64,000 nt of DNA, taken from assembly GCA_964632505.1 (NCBI GenBank), contig CAZWCE010000014.1, positions 1 through 64,000 of the forward strand, read 5' to 3'. The notes under the pieces were generated by a model, which saw only the letters and a program-made list of their open reading frames with translations, was not told where the DNA came from and made no database searches. This DNA comes from CAZWCE01 sp964632505. Its GTDB lineage: Bacteria > Planctomycetota > Planctomycetia > Pirellulales > Thermoguttaceae. This document shows positions 34,883-43,321 of this stretch, piece by piece. How positions within the stretch are numbered: position 1 is the stretch's first letter; each line of letters begins with the position of its first letter. A program made the position numbers and the translations under genes.

Positions 34883-34906
34883 GGCCACTCCCTCGGGGAG
34901 GTGGCC
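34883..34906 (+). other. Strong hairpin in the tRNA-Phe leader, overlapping a 14-codon frame
   Basis: GGCCACTCCC pairs with GGGAGGTGGCC around TCG with one bulged G. A loose T run (ATGTTTT) follows. The hairpin also lies inside a tiny frame, ATG 34879-34881 to TAG 34921-34923 (14 codons), preceded by AAAGGAG at a short distance of 3 nt. It could attenuate or process the leader; translation of the tiny frame is doubtful. Confidence 0.35.
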
Positions 34907-34922
34907 ATGTTTTCAGATACTA

Positions 34923-34995
34923 GGGCAGGTAGCTCAGTTGGTAGAGCACGGGACTGAAAATCCCGGTGTCGCCGGTTCAATCCCGGCCCTGCCCA
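34923..34995 (+). tRNA. tRNA-Phe (GAA)
   Basis: A complete 73-nt cloverleaf. Acceptor GGGCAGG (34923-34929) pairs with CCTGCCC (34988-34994), discriminator A at 34995. D stem GCTC/GAGC, anticodon stem CGGGA/TCCCG with loop CTGAAAA giving anticodon GAA (34956-34958), T stem GCCGG/CCGGC with loop TTCAATC. CCA is not encoded. A sigma70-type promoter lies at 34743-34770. Confidence 0.97.
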
Positions 34996-35022
34996 CTCTC
35001 GTATGCAAGTCGTAAATCGCTG

Positions 35023-35048
35023 GCGACACAGTGGTTGCGGCTTTTTTT
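35023..35048 (+). terminator. Probable terminator after tRNA-Phe
   Basis: A short stem GCGAC/GTTGC (one G-U pair) with a six-base loop is followed two to three bases later by seven Ts (35042-35048). The stem is weak, but the T run and the position 28 nt after the tRNA fit a terminator. Confidence 0.45.
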
Positions 35049-35164
35049 CTGGCGAGATTCACTCTTTCGGATCGGTCGATCATCAACCATCCCCCGGGTT
35101 CCATCTCCTATCGGGGTCCTTGATCGCAAATTGCGTCCCGAACCGCTTCTGTGGGAGTGCGGGC

Positions 35165-36640
35165 TCACTTCTCCGTTTCGCGAACGATGTATTGCTCCGG
35201 TAAAGTTTCATGACTCTCTGCGTACCATTTGCGCAATTGCTGTCGATGACGACGTAGCGTGTCGAGCGAGTCCGGGGCGACGGCCAGATTGATCATCTCG
35301 CCGGGGTCGTTTTCCAGATCGACCAGCATCTCTCGCGGCTCACCGTTGCCATAAACCGAATATTTGTGACGGTCGGTCACCACGGTGCGGGAACCCTCGT
35401 TTTCGAATACCAGACACTCCCGCCAGGAATCCACCTCTTCGTCGGGGACGACCCAAGCGCGGAAACTTCGCCCGTCGAGCGTTTCCGGGACCGGGATCCC
35501 GGCAAAGTCGCACAGCGTGGGGATCAAGTCCAATCCGGTGGAGATCAGATGTTCATCATCCACTTTTCCTTGCAGAGTCACTCCGGATTGAGCGACGATC
35601 AACGGCACCCGGGAAGCCTCGTCGTAAGGCATCGATTTGTGTTCCAGACGATGAGCCGCATCCAAGTCGCCATGGTCGCTGGTGAAGACCACGAGCGTAT
35701 TCTCCTGTAGTCCGGAGTGTTCCAGCGCTCGAAGCAATCGTTCGATATGAGCGTCGACCATCTCCGTCAGACGGGCATACGCCCAACGATGGAGTCGCCA
35801 ATCCTCTTCATTCCAGTGGTTCTGGACGTACTCTCGAAAAGGTCGCCATGCCGAGGAACGTGCCGCAGAAGGCTCGTACTCGGGTATTTCGAAATTCGCC
35901 GGCAGTGGAGGGCATCGCTCCGCGAAGAATGATTCCCGCGAAACGCCCTCGGGCAACTTCATCGCCTCGGCCAAGCATTCCCGTTCGAGTCGGCTGTGGG
36001 GATACATCAAGGGCTTTTCTTCCGCCCGTGTATAGGCATCGATCGCCATGTAGCAGATATCATGGGGATTGATCAAGGAAGCGACCAGGAGAAACGGCTT
36101 TCGGTGTTCCTCTTCGAAAAAGCGTTCACAGGCATCGACCAGTCCGCCGCGTTCATTTTCACTGATCAGACGCTCGAATCCGTAGGCCGCGATTCCTTTC
36201 TCTCGCGTTCCCGGTAGATGAATCTTGCCGCTGTAGACGGTCTGGTAGCCACCCCGAAGAAAGAGGTTTCCCAACGCATGATCGAGGATCTCCGGAGGCA
36301 CCGGATAGGAGGCCGGGCGATTGTGTTCCATTCCGATCCGGCTGGGCAACGTGCCGGTCATCATGCTGAAGCGCGAAGGCACGCAAACGGGATTGCCGCA
36401 ATACGCTCGCTCGAATCGAACACCACGATCCGCCAGTCCATCGAGGCCCGGAGTGGACAGCCATCGGTTTCCCGCGCAGCTCATCATGTCGGCGTGTTGC
36501 TGATCGGTGATGATCAGAAGGATGTTCGGCCGCTCGTTCGCCGCGACCGATTCCGCGAAAACGAAGTTTTCCGCTGGAAAGACGAGCAGAAACACCGCCA
36601 CCGGAAGACGCCACGAGCCTCGCATTGCGGACACCATCAT
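35165..36640 (-). CDS. Secreted sulfatase (formylglycine-dependent)
   Basis: 491 residues; the ATG at 36640 follows a strong GAGGAGG ribosome-binding site. Signal peptide ~1-34. The N-terminal metal-binding motif NILLIITDQQHADMM and the sulfatase signature CVPSR (C86, modified to formylglycine) are intact, as is the later FTSDHGDLD. It is a type-I sulfatase of the arylsulfatase/choline-sulfatase branch. Such enzymes act on sulfated polysaccharides or small sulfate esters in the periplasm; the substrate is not evident. Its gene follows the alcohol dehydrogenase gene by 69 nt and converges with tRNA-Phe. Confidence 0.92.
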   Translation of the reverse strand: MMVSAMRGSWRLPVAVFLLVFPAENFVFAESVAANERPNILLIITDQQHADMMSCAGNRWLSTPGLDGLADRGVRFERAYCGNPVCVPSRFSMMTGTLPSRIGMEHNRPASYPVPPEILDHALGNLFLRGGYQTVYSGKIHLPGTREKGIAAYGFERLISENERGGLVDACERFFEEEHRKPFLLVASLINPHDICYMAIDAYTRAEEKPLMYPHSRLERECLAEAMKLPEGVSRESFFAERCPPLPANFEIPEYEPSAARSSAWRPFREYVQNHWNEEDWRLHRWAYARLTEMVDAHIERLLRALEHSGLQENTLVVFTSDHGDLDAAHRLEHKSMPYDEASRVPLIVAQSGVTLQGKVDDEHLISTGLDLIPTLCDFAGIPVPETLDGRSFRAWVVPDEEVDSWRECLVFENEGSRTVVTDRHKYSVYGNGEPREMLVDLENDPGEMINLAVAPDSLDTLRRHRQQLRKWYAESHETLPEQYIVRETEK

Positions 36641-36709
36641 TGAACCTCCTCGGAAAATGAATCTCGGACGAAAATACTCTCTTCGAAGTGTGCGACAAGA
36701 ATAATTGAA

Positions 36710-37855
36710 TCAAAGGGCATTCTTGTAGATTTGCATGAGATCCTGCTCGGTCGCCTGACGGGGATTCGTGAGACTGCAAGCGTCGACCATCGCGTTCTTC
36801 ACCAGCACGGGGAAGTCCTTTTCCTCGACGCCGAGTAATTCGAATCCCGAGGGAATCCCGATATCAGAAGCCAATTTCTGGATCGCTTCCAGAGCCAACT
36901 CCGCCGCATCGCGGGGCGAAAGCCCCTCGACTTGCTCGCCCATCGTTTCGGCGATATCGACGAATCGTTCGGGACACGCGATCAAATTGAACCTCTCAAC
37001 ATGGGGCAGTAAAATCGCATTGCAGACGCCGTGGGGCAAATCGTAATAGCCGCCCAACTGGTGTGCCATGGCGTGGACATACCCCAAGCTGGCATTGTTG
37101 AAGGCCATGCCGGCGAGGAATTCGGCGTAGGCCATGTTTTCGCGAGCTTCGGTATTGTCGCCACGGGCCACCGCGCTTCGAAGATGGTCGCTGATCAGCT
37201 CGATTGCCTTCAAAGCCGCAGCATCGGTGATCGGGGTCGCCATCGTCGACACGTAGGCTTCCACGGCATGCGTCAAGGCGTCCATTCCGGTGGCGGCGGT
37301 GAGCGAGGGAGGCATGCTCATCATCATGTCGGGATCATTGATCGCCACGCTGGGGGTGACCCGCCAGTCGACAATGGCCATTTTGACATGCCGATCGGTA
37401 TCGGTGATGATTGTGAAACGGGTCATTTCGCTGCCCGTGCCGGCGGTCGTGTTCACCGCGATGAACGGCGGCATCGGTTTTTCCGACATGTCGAGCCCTT
37501 CAAAATCCTTAATCGAACCACCGTTGGAAACGACCAAACCAATCCCCTTGGCGCAGTCGATGGGGCTGCCTCCCCCCACGGCGATGATGCAATCACACGA
37601 CTCTTTTTTGTAAAGTTCTTCTCCCATTTCGACGTTTGCGACGGTCGGATTCGGCCGGACCTGATCGAAAAGAACGGAGGTCACGCCATCTTGCTCCAAT
37701 ACACCGGTCACCTTATCGACCAGTCCCGCGGACTTCAGTGCCTGGTCGGTCACCACGAGTGCTTTGGAACCGCCGAGAGTCTTCGCCTGGTTTCCCACAT
37801 CGGCGACAGCGCCGGAACCCATCAGATTGATCGTCGGCATGAAAAAACTGTACAT
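36710..37855 (-). CDS. Iron-containing alcohol dehydrogenase (FucO/DhaT type)
   Basis: 381 residues. The NAD-binding GGGSPIDCAKGIG and the metal ligands GMDALTHA (Asp and His), VHAMAHQLGG (His) and LPHGVCNAILLPHV (His) are all present, as in lactaldehyde/1,3-propanediol dehydrogenases of family III. The start at 37855 follows AAAGGATG. The enzyme interconverts an aldehyde and alcohol, most often 1,2-propanediol/lactaldehyde or butanol-type substrates; the exact one is unknown. It lies 78 nt after a sulfatase gene on the same strand. Similar dehydrogenases work with bacterial microcompartments, which is worth noting because PduS/PduT-like genes lie 13 kb away. Confidence 0.9.
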   Translation of the reverse strand: MYSFFMPTINLMGSGAVADVGNQAKTLGGSKALVVTDQALKSAGLVDKVTGVLEQDGVTSVLFDQVRPNPTVANVEMGEELYKKESCDCIIAVGGGSPIDCAKGIGLVVSNGGSIKDFEGLDMSEKPMPPFIAVNTTAGTGSEMTRFTIITDTDRHVKMAIVDWRVTPSVAINDPDMMMSMPPSLTAATGMDALTHAVEAYVSTMATPITDAAALKAIELISDHLRSAVARGDNTEARENMAYAEFLAGMAFNNASLGYVHAMAHQLGGYYDLPHGVCNAILLPHVERFNLIACPERFVDIAETMGEQVEGLSPRDAAELALEAIQKLASDIGIPSGFELLGVEEKDFPVLVKNAMVDACSLTNPRQATEQDLMQIYKNAL

Positions 37856-37933
37856 AAAAGCATCCTTTTTTGTGCAAATTTTTGAAAAAAGATGATTCTT
37901 CGAATTCGAAACGAAACCGGGTCGAACGCTGGT

Positions 37934-39454
37934 TCATTTCTTTCCTTGGCTGCCGGCACGATACCAGTCGGGCGTGCCGAACCACTGGTGCATTTCTTCT
38001 TCGAACGGCTCGACCACCTCTTTCGGCTCCGGGAGGTGTCCCAAATCGCCCGTTTCGACCATCCACGTATCGAGCGCGGCACGAAGTCGGAGCAGCGCGT
38101 CGCGATGGTCCGGCTGGTCCGAAGCCGCGAGATTGCGAATCTCGTGCGGATCGACTTGGGTATCGAAAAGTTGTTCCGGCGGAAACGGCTTCATCAGATC
38201 GTTCGCGGGGCCTTCGAGTTTGCCTTGCGCATGGAGCTTGCGCATCAGCGGTTTGACCAGAAAACACTTTTCTTTATAACGGTTGAGCGTCGGAAAACCG
38301 GCGCCGGGGGTGAAGTTCCGAATGTAATGGTAACGACCGTCGTAGACCGAACGCTGCCGGACGACGGTCTCGTCGATGCGGTCGCGGGCGCTGAACGCAT
38401 AAGTGCGGGGAGGATCGGCCTTCTCGCCCAAAAACACGCGACTCTGCATGAGCCGGGGACGATCGACGCCGGCCATCCAGAGGGTGGTGGCGGTGATATC
38501 CAAAAGGCTGATCACCTCATGATTTTCGGTACCGGGCTGATACTGCGGCGGCGGGGGAAAATTCTTCGGCCAATGTAGGATCATCGGGACATGAAGTCCG
38601 GAATTCCAGCACCAGTGGATTCCCCTCGCCTCCAGGCGGCCGTTGTCGCCGAAGAAGAGAATAATCGTGTCGTCGGCGAGTCCCTCTTTTTGGAGTTGAT
38701 CGAGTATCCAGCCGATGCGAACATCCATCCCGGAGATCGAGTTGAGATACCGGGCCCATTCCTCGCGGACGATTGGATGATCGGGATAATAAGGCGGTGG
38801 AGTCACATTCTCGGCCGTGGCCACTTGTGGATGCCACTGTTCGCCGACCCACGTGACGCGTTCCTTTTCGGCCGACTTGCGATCGTAGATATCGTATTCC
38901 GCTTCCGGAGTGTTGATCTGAGCGAAAAACGGCTGGTTTGATTTCAGGTCGGACCAATCGTTCGATTGATAGATGGCCCCTTCGTTGACGAAGTTCAAAT
39001 CGAGTTTGCCCGTGCCGATCTCTCGATCGCCGATGTGCGTGGGATTGGCGGTGAAGTAACCGGCGTCCTGCAGCCGATGGGTGATGGGACGAACACCCGG
39101 TGGAAGGCGGAAATCATCCTCACGATGCGACCGCATATGGTGGGTATCGGTCGTCGTCTGGTACATGCCGGTCATGAACGCCGAACGACTGGGCGCGCAA
39201 ACGGGCGAAGTGGCGAATACATGGTGATAAGTGACCCCTCGCTTGGCGAGCCCGTCGAGATGGGGCGTCTTCACGTTCTCGGCGCCGTAGCATTGCAGAT
39301 CCAAGCAGAGATTTTCTCCGACGATCCAAAGGATGTTCGGCCGCTTGTTCAGGGGAGTTCCTTCGTCGGCGTTTGCAGCGAAGGTCGAGCCGAAGACCAA
39401 AAGGATCAGTCCTAGATAAACCGATAGGCAGCGGCCAGCCATTGGAATTCCCAT
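37934..39454 (-). CDS. Secreted sulfatase
   Basis: 506 residues from the ATG at 39454, which has AAAGGATTG upstream and begins the signal peptide (~1-29). The upstream in-frame ATG at 39481 lacks one. Sulfatase features: RPNILWIVGENLCLDLQCYG, formylglycine motif SPVCAPSRSAFMTG (C86), HLDGLAKRG, and the metal motif FFGDNGRLEARG. Compared with the first sulfatase the glutamate/asparagine metal motif replaces the usual DDxR with GENL. Likely a heparan- or arylsulfatase-like enzyme; substrate unknown. A terminator of the upstream oxidoreductase gene (39550-39595) separates the transcripts. Confidence 0.9.
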   Translation of the reverse strand: MGIPMAGRCLSVYLGLILLVFGSTFAANADEGTPLNKRPNILWIVGENLCLDLQCYGAENVKTPHLDGLAKRGVTYHHVFATSPVCAPSRSAFMTGMYQTTTDTHHMRSHREDDFRLPPGVRPITHRLQDAGYFTANPTHIGDREIGTGKLDLNFVNEGAIYQSNDWSDLKSNQPFFAQINTPEAEYDIYDRKSAEKERVTWVGEQWHPQVATAENVTPPPYYPDHPIVREEWARYLNSISGMDVRIGWILDQLQKEGLADDTIILFFGDNGRLEARGIHWCWNSGLHVPMILHWPKNFPPPPQYQPGTENHEVISLLDITATTLWMAGVDRPRLMQSRVFLGEKADPPRTYAFSARDRIDETVVRQRSVYDGRYHYIRNFTPGAGFPTLNRYKEKCFLVKPLMRKLHAQGKLEGPANDLMKPFPPEQLFDTQVDPHEIRNLAASDQPDHRDALLRLRAALDTWMVETGDLGHLPEPKEVVEPFEEEMHQWFGTPDWYRAGSQGKK

Positions 39455-39549
39455 GAGCAATCCTTTCTCGAAAAACAACATCTCTTTGCCGATCGGACCG
39501 TTCGCAGAACACAGTATAAAGGAAAACGAGACCTCCCGCCAGTGTGGAC

Positions 39550-39595
39550 CAAAAAGAAAGGCACGGGACCATCCACATGGAGAGTCGCGTGCCTT
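39550..39595 (-). terminator. Terminator after the Gfo/Idh/MocA gene
   Basis: On the minus strand AAGGCACG and CGTGCCTT form a perfect 8-bp stem with a 22-nt loop, followed by TCTTTTT (plus-strand complement 39550-39557). It lies 33 nt after the stop at 39628. Confidence 0.55.
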
Positions 39596-39627
39596 GGAGC
39601 AAAGCTGGGAATGTCATCGAGGGAGGG

Positions 39628-40992
39628 TCAATACTCCCGATCTTTTTTGATTCCCGGTTGCGGACAGGAATACGTTCCGTCGTCCCGAGGAGTGAGCGGT
39701 GCGGGGGAGTCCATATCGACGAAGTCCTTCACTCCGGGGGCGAATTCATGAGAGCATTCCATCATTTGATCGAATGTGATGATCTGGCCGGTGTGGGCCG
39801 CCATGCGTCCCATGCAGCTCACCAGGCTCGCGATGCTGCCGCGCTCCACCTCATTGAAGGGTTCATCCTCGCGGATGGCCGCGACCAGGTCTTCCCATTC
39901 CATATCGTAAGGATTCGGTTCCGGTTGCGGGAACGCCCAGATCCGTTTCTCGGCATCGAGATCTTGCCCTTTGAATGTCGCGACTTTGCCGGGATGGTGG
40001 CCCGCGGCGGAGATGATCGCCGAGCCTTTCGTTCCGTGAGCGATGCTGGAGAAGTTCGACACGCAGCCGGGGATATTGCGACCGTAATAATAAAGCTTGG
40101 TCCCGTCGGGATAGAGGTATTCGACGGAATAGTTGTCGAAATTCTGGTCGACGGTGCCTTCGCGATAATGTCTTCCGCCGTTGGCCTGCGCCTCGACGGG
40201 CCATGCGTCCTTCATCCAGGAGCACTCATCGATCTGATGGATGTAGAAATCGCTGTAGCAACCGCCACTGGCCCACAGAAAACCGTGGAAATTGCGAATC
40301 TGGTAAGCCAGTTCGGGGAGTTTGCCGTTGTTCGGCTTCTTTCCCGGCCAGCCGCCCATGCGATAGGCCCGGAGCGCCCGGATGCCGCCGATCTCGCCGT
40401 CGCGGATACGATCGTACAGCTCTCGGCGTCCGCGGCAGTGACGGACCATCAGTCCGACCCCGACCTTGAGATTCTTCTCTTTCGCCTTCTTATCCAACTC
40501 GAGCATCCGCCGCGTGGTCGGGCCGTCGACGGTGACCGGCTTTTCCATGAACATGTTCAGATTTCGCTTGATCGCTTCCTCGAAGTGGACCCAGCGGAAA
40601 GCCGGCGGAGTCGCAAAAATGGCGACATCGCCTTCGCCTAGGCATTCCATCGCCTTTTTGTAGGCATCGAACCCAAGGAAGAGTCGTTCGTCGGGCACGT
40701 CGACCTTATCGCCGAAACGGTCCTTTAGCATCTTCTGGCGGGGCTTCAGGCGATCTTCGAACACATCGGCCATGGCGACCAGTTTCGTTGGGCCGTTCTT
40801 CACTTTCAGGGCGTTGATGGCTGCGCCGGTGCCGCGTCCGCCGCAACCGATCAGAGCCACTTTGATCTCGTTCTTCTCGCCGGCATGCACTCGCGGCGTG
40901 GCGGTGGCCGCCAACGTCGTGGCGGTGGCGATCGCGCCCGCCTTCTGAAGGAAGTCACGTCGAGATGTTTTCTTTATGTTTTCTTTTGGCAT
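39628..40992 (-). CDS. Tat-exported Gfo/Idh/MocA family oxidoreductase
   Basis: 454 residues from 40992, where AAAGGTC precedes the ATG. A twin-arginine signal is visible (SRRDFLQKAG at residues 10-19, then a hydrophobic Ala/Thr stretch and a VHA cleavage site). The NAD(P)-binding Rossmann motif VALIGCGGRGTGAA follows, and the family's EKPVT motif lies in MEKPVTVDGPTT. The C-terminal part is a Gfo/Idh/MocA alpha/beta domain. Exported family members with a Tat signal are abundant in planctomycetes and are thought to act on sugars or sugar derivatives with a tightly bound nicotinamide cofactor. Substrate unknown. The 247-nt space upstream separates it from the amidohydrolase gene. Confidence 0.92.
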   Translation of the reverse strand: MPKENIKKTSRRDFLQKAGAIATATTLAATATPRVHAGEKNEIKVALIGCGGRGTGAAINALKVKNGPTKLVAMADVFEDRLKPRQKMLKDRFGDKVDVPDERLFLGFDAYKKAMECLGEGDVAIFATPPAFRWVHFEEAIKRNLNMFMEKPVTVDGPTTRRMLELDKKAKEKNLKVGVGLMVRHCRGRRELYDRIRDGEIGGIRALRAYRMGGWPGKKPNNGKLPELAYQIRNFHGFLWASGGCYSDFYIHQIDECSWMKDAWPVEAQANGGRHYREGTVDQNFDNYSVEYLYPDGTKLYYYGRNIPGCVSNFSSIAHGTKGSAIISAAGHHPGKVATFKGQDLDAEKRIWAFPQPEPNPYDMEWEDLVAAIREDEPFNEVERGSIASLVSCMGRMAAHTGQIITFDQMMECSHEFAPGVKDFVDMDSPAPLTPRDDGTYSCPQPGIKKDREY

Positions 40993-41239
40993 GACAGACC
41001 TTTCTTGATCTCGCTCATTCGATCGGTGAATGTGAAAAATGAAAAGAGATTCGACGAGCCCTGTCCTGCAAAAGAGAACGTGAACCTCTTCTTCCATTTT
41101 AACCACTGCAAGAGGGTGCTGTCGAACAAGAAAACGGTGATTTCGAATTTTTTCACCGAAGCGAATGATTCAAGGCCGCATCATTCGCGGTCCCTTGGCA
41201 CCGGCGTGGCCGCGCGGAGATGCGGAGCAGGAGTCGACG

Positions 41240-43321
41240 TTACTTTTCGACCGAAGCGTCGTAGGTGACCCGGCCGTTGCAAATCGTCATGCGAATCGCG
41301 ACATCGGAATCGGCTTGTTGCAAATCACGAACCTCGCCGGCCAGGATCACCAAATCGGCCAGCATGCCCGGGGCGATTTTCCCCTTGATTTTGCGGGAGT
41401 ACTCGGTAGACGCGGGGGCTTCGGTATAGGCGGCGAGTGCCTCGGTGAGGTTCAGGCTCTGATCGGTCGCCCCTTCATACCAGGGCGTTCTCGACACGGC
41501 GTGGCGAATCCCCCGGCGTACATCGCATGAGACGATCGGCCAATCGCTTCCAAACACCAGCACCGCGCCCGAGTCGAGGGCTTGCTTCCAGGGAAATGCC
41601 GTGTTCCATTTTTCTTTGGGGACTTTCTTGTGCCAGAGCGTCACCGGGGGACGTTCGTGCAAAGGTTGCATGGAGCCGACGACATTCTGCTTTCCGATCC
41701 TCGGGAGATCTTCGTGACGACACGTTTCGATGTGCTCGATCCGGTGGGGGATGACGTGTCCACGTTGCCGGTCGAGTTCCCGGTTCTTTTCTCTCGCGCA
41801 AGAGATGGCGTCGAGCATCGATTTTACCGAGGCATCGCCGATGCAGTGGGCCGCCACCTGCATGCCCAGTTTGTCGGCCAGTTCGACGAGGGCGTTGAGT
41901 TCGGCCTGCTTGAATTCCGGGATGCCTCGGACGGGCGATTCATCGCAACGGTACGCGGTCTCTTTCTCCATCACGCCGTCCATGAAGATTTTCACCGTAT
42001 CGAGGCGGATCTTCGAAAGCTCGCCGAGGTGCTCCGGCATGTCGTCGGCGCGATGGGGATTCTCCCGATCCAAATGCGGTTGGACATGCCGCCCACGGAT
42101 ATTGGTCTGAAGGTGATGGAACGCCTTTTTGATTTTTTCAATATGAGGATGATCCTCCTCGGCCCCGCTTTTTCGCGATTCTTTCTCGACATGCCCGTGT
42201 CTTGCCTTGCTGGTCTCCTTCATCAAGTCGAGGAGTTCCTCGTGCAACGCTTCGGCGGAGATCTCGCCGGCGCGTGCCCTGGCAAGCGCTTCGCGGGCCA
42301 GATAGGCTTGGTAAACATCCTCGAGCATTTGTTGATCGGCGATGGTGGAAAAAGAGGTGCTGATGCGAATCGGCAAGTCGCCGCGCTGGTCGAGTTCCAA
42401 CATGAGTAGCAGAAATGAGAGATCTTCCGACGGTTGGCCCAACCCCATGCGGTGGACGCTGGTGATCCCATGCCCGGCCAGTTCGAGGCAGACATCGCGC
42501 AAGTCGTCCAATTGGCGGTCCACTGGGCGAGGAAAGCGTGCTCGTACCGGACTGGTGAGCAACGAGCCGACCTCGGGTTCGCGGAACTCGCCGCTGGGAA
42601 TCTGATCGGGGCCGAGGAGAATCTTGTCCTCGAGTTCCAACTGCTCGATCACATGAGGATAAGGAGGCATGGGATGGAGCAGCTCCGCCGTTTCCAACGC
42701 CTTCGTGTTCGCCCAGACGGTGTGCATGTCGTGCGCGAAAACGATCAGTGGTTTGTCGGCGACGATCTCGTCGAGCTGGTGGCGGCCGTCTTCGGGGGAG
42801 AGAATCGGAGGGTCGTAGTAATGCAATCCGAAAACGTAAAGGACCGACGCCTCGCCATTATCTTGCGCGAATGCTTTCACCACGCTTCGAAAATGCTCGA
42901 AATCCTCGACCTTTTCCACATCGCAGGCGTAGAGCTTCTCCATGGCCACCGCCAAATGGAGATGCGAATCGGTGTATCCGGGCAGGACCGAATTGCCCTC
43001 GGCGTCGATGAGTTTCGTCTTCTCCGTAATGAACGGTTCGATCTCTTCGGCACTTCCCACGTGCGTGATGACGTTCTTGCAAACGGCAACATCGCGCAGC
43101 GGCACTGCCGGATTGTCGGGATCGAACAGCCGCGCATTTCTAATCACCATATCTGCTTTGGAGTCGGGTTCGAAAGGGACCGGCGGTTCCAGCAGATTTC
43201 GGGTGTTCGACTCGTAGGAATCGACCGAAAGTTTCTCCTCGGGGGTTTTGAGCAGTTCGGGGAAACCTCTGGCGATTCTCCCGTGAAGCACCATTTCCGA
43301 TCGTTTGGGGCAATCCATCAT
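41240..43321 (-). CDS. YtcJ-like metal-dependent amidohydrolase
   Basis: 693 residues. The ATG at 43321 overlaps the stop of the sulfatase gene as ATGA and has GGAG upstream, so translation is probably coupled. Metal motif HLH at H120/H122 follows the typical VLPGYTDSH; later AHCIGDAS and GSDWPIVS also match YtcJ-type amidohydrolases. The first ~57 residues before MVIRNARLFD are an extra N-terminal segment of unknown role, and a charged insert (about residues 400-470, Lys/His/Glu-rich) interrupts the barrel. There is no signal peptide, so it is cytoplasmic. Typical substrates of the family are exocyclic amides or imides; the specific one is unknown. Confidence 0.88.
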   Translation of the reverse strand: MMDCPKRSEMVLHGRIARGFPELLKTPEEKLSVDSYESNTRNLLEPPVPFEPDSKADMVIRNARLFDPDNPAVPLRDVAVCKNVITHVGSAEEIEPFITEKTKLIDAEGNSVLPGYTDSHLHLAVAMEKLYACDVEKVEDFEHFRSVVKAFAQDNGEASVLYVFGLHYYDPPILSPEDGRHQLDEIVADKPLIVFAHDMHTVWANTKALETAELLHPMPPYPHVIEQLELEDKILLGPDQIPSGEFREPEVGSLLTSPVRARFPRPVDRQLDDLRDVCLELAGHGITSVHRMGLGQPSEDLSFLLLMLELDQRGDLPIRISTSFSTIADQQMLEDVYQAYLAREALARARAGEISAEALHEELLDLMKETSKARHGHVEKESRKSGAEEDHPHIEKIKKAFHHLQTNIRGRHVQPHLDRENPHRADDMPEHLGELSKIRLDTVKIFMDGVMEKETAYRCDESPVRGIPEFKQAELNALVELADKLGMQVAAHCIGDASVKSMLDAISCAREKNRELDRQRGHVIPHRIEHIETCRHEDLPRIGKQNVVGSMQPLHERPPVTLWHKKVPKEKWNTAFPWKQALDSGAVLVFGSDWPIVSCDVRRGIRHAVSRTPWYEGATDQSLNLTEALAAYTEAPASTEYSRKIKGKIAPGMLADLVILAGEVRDLQQADSDVAIRMTICNGRVTYDASVEK

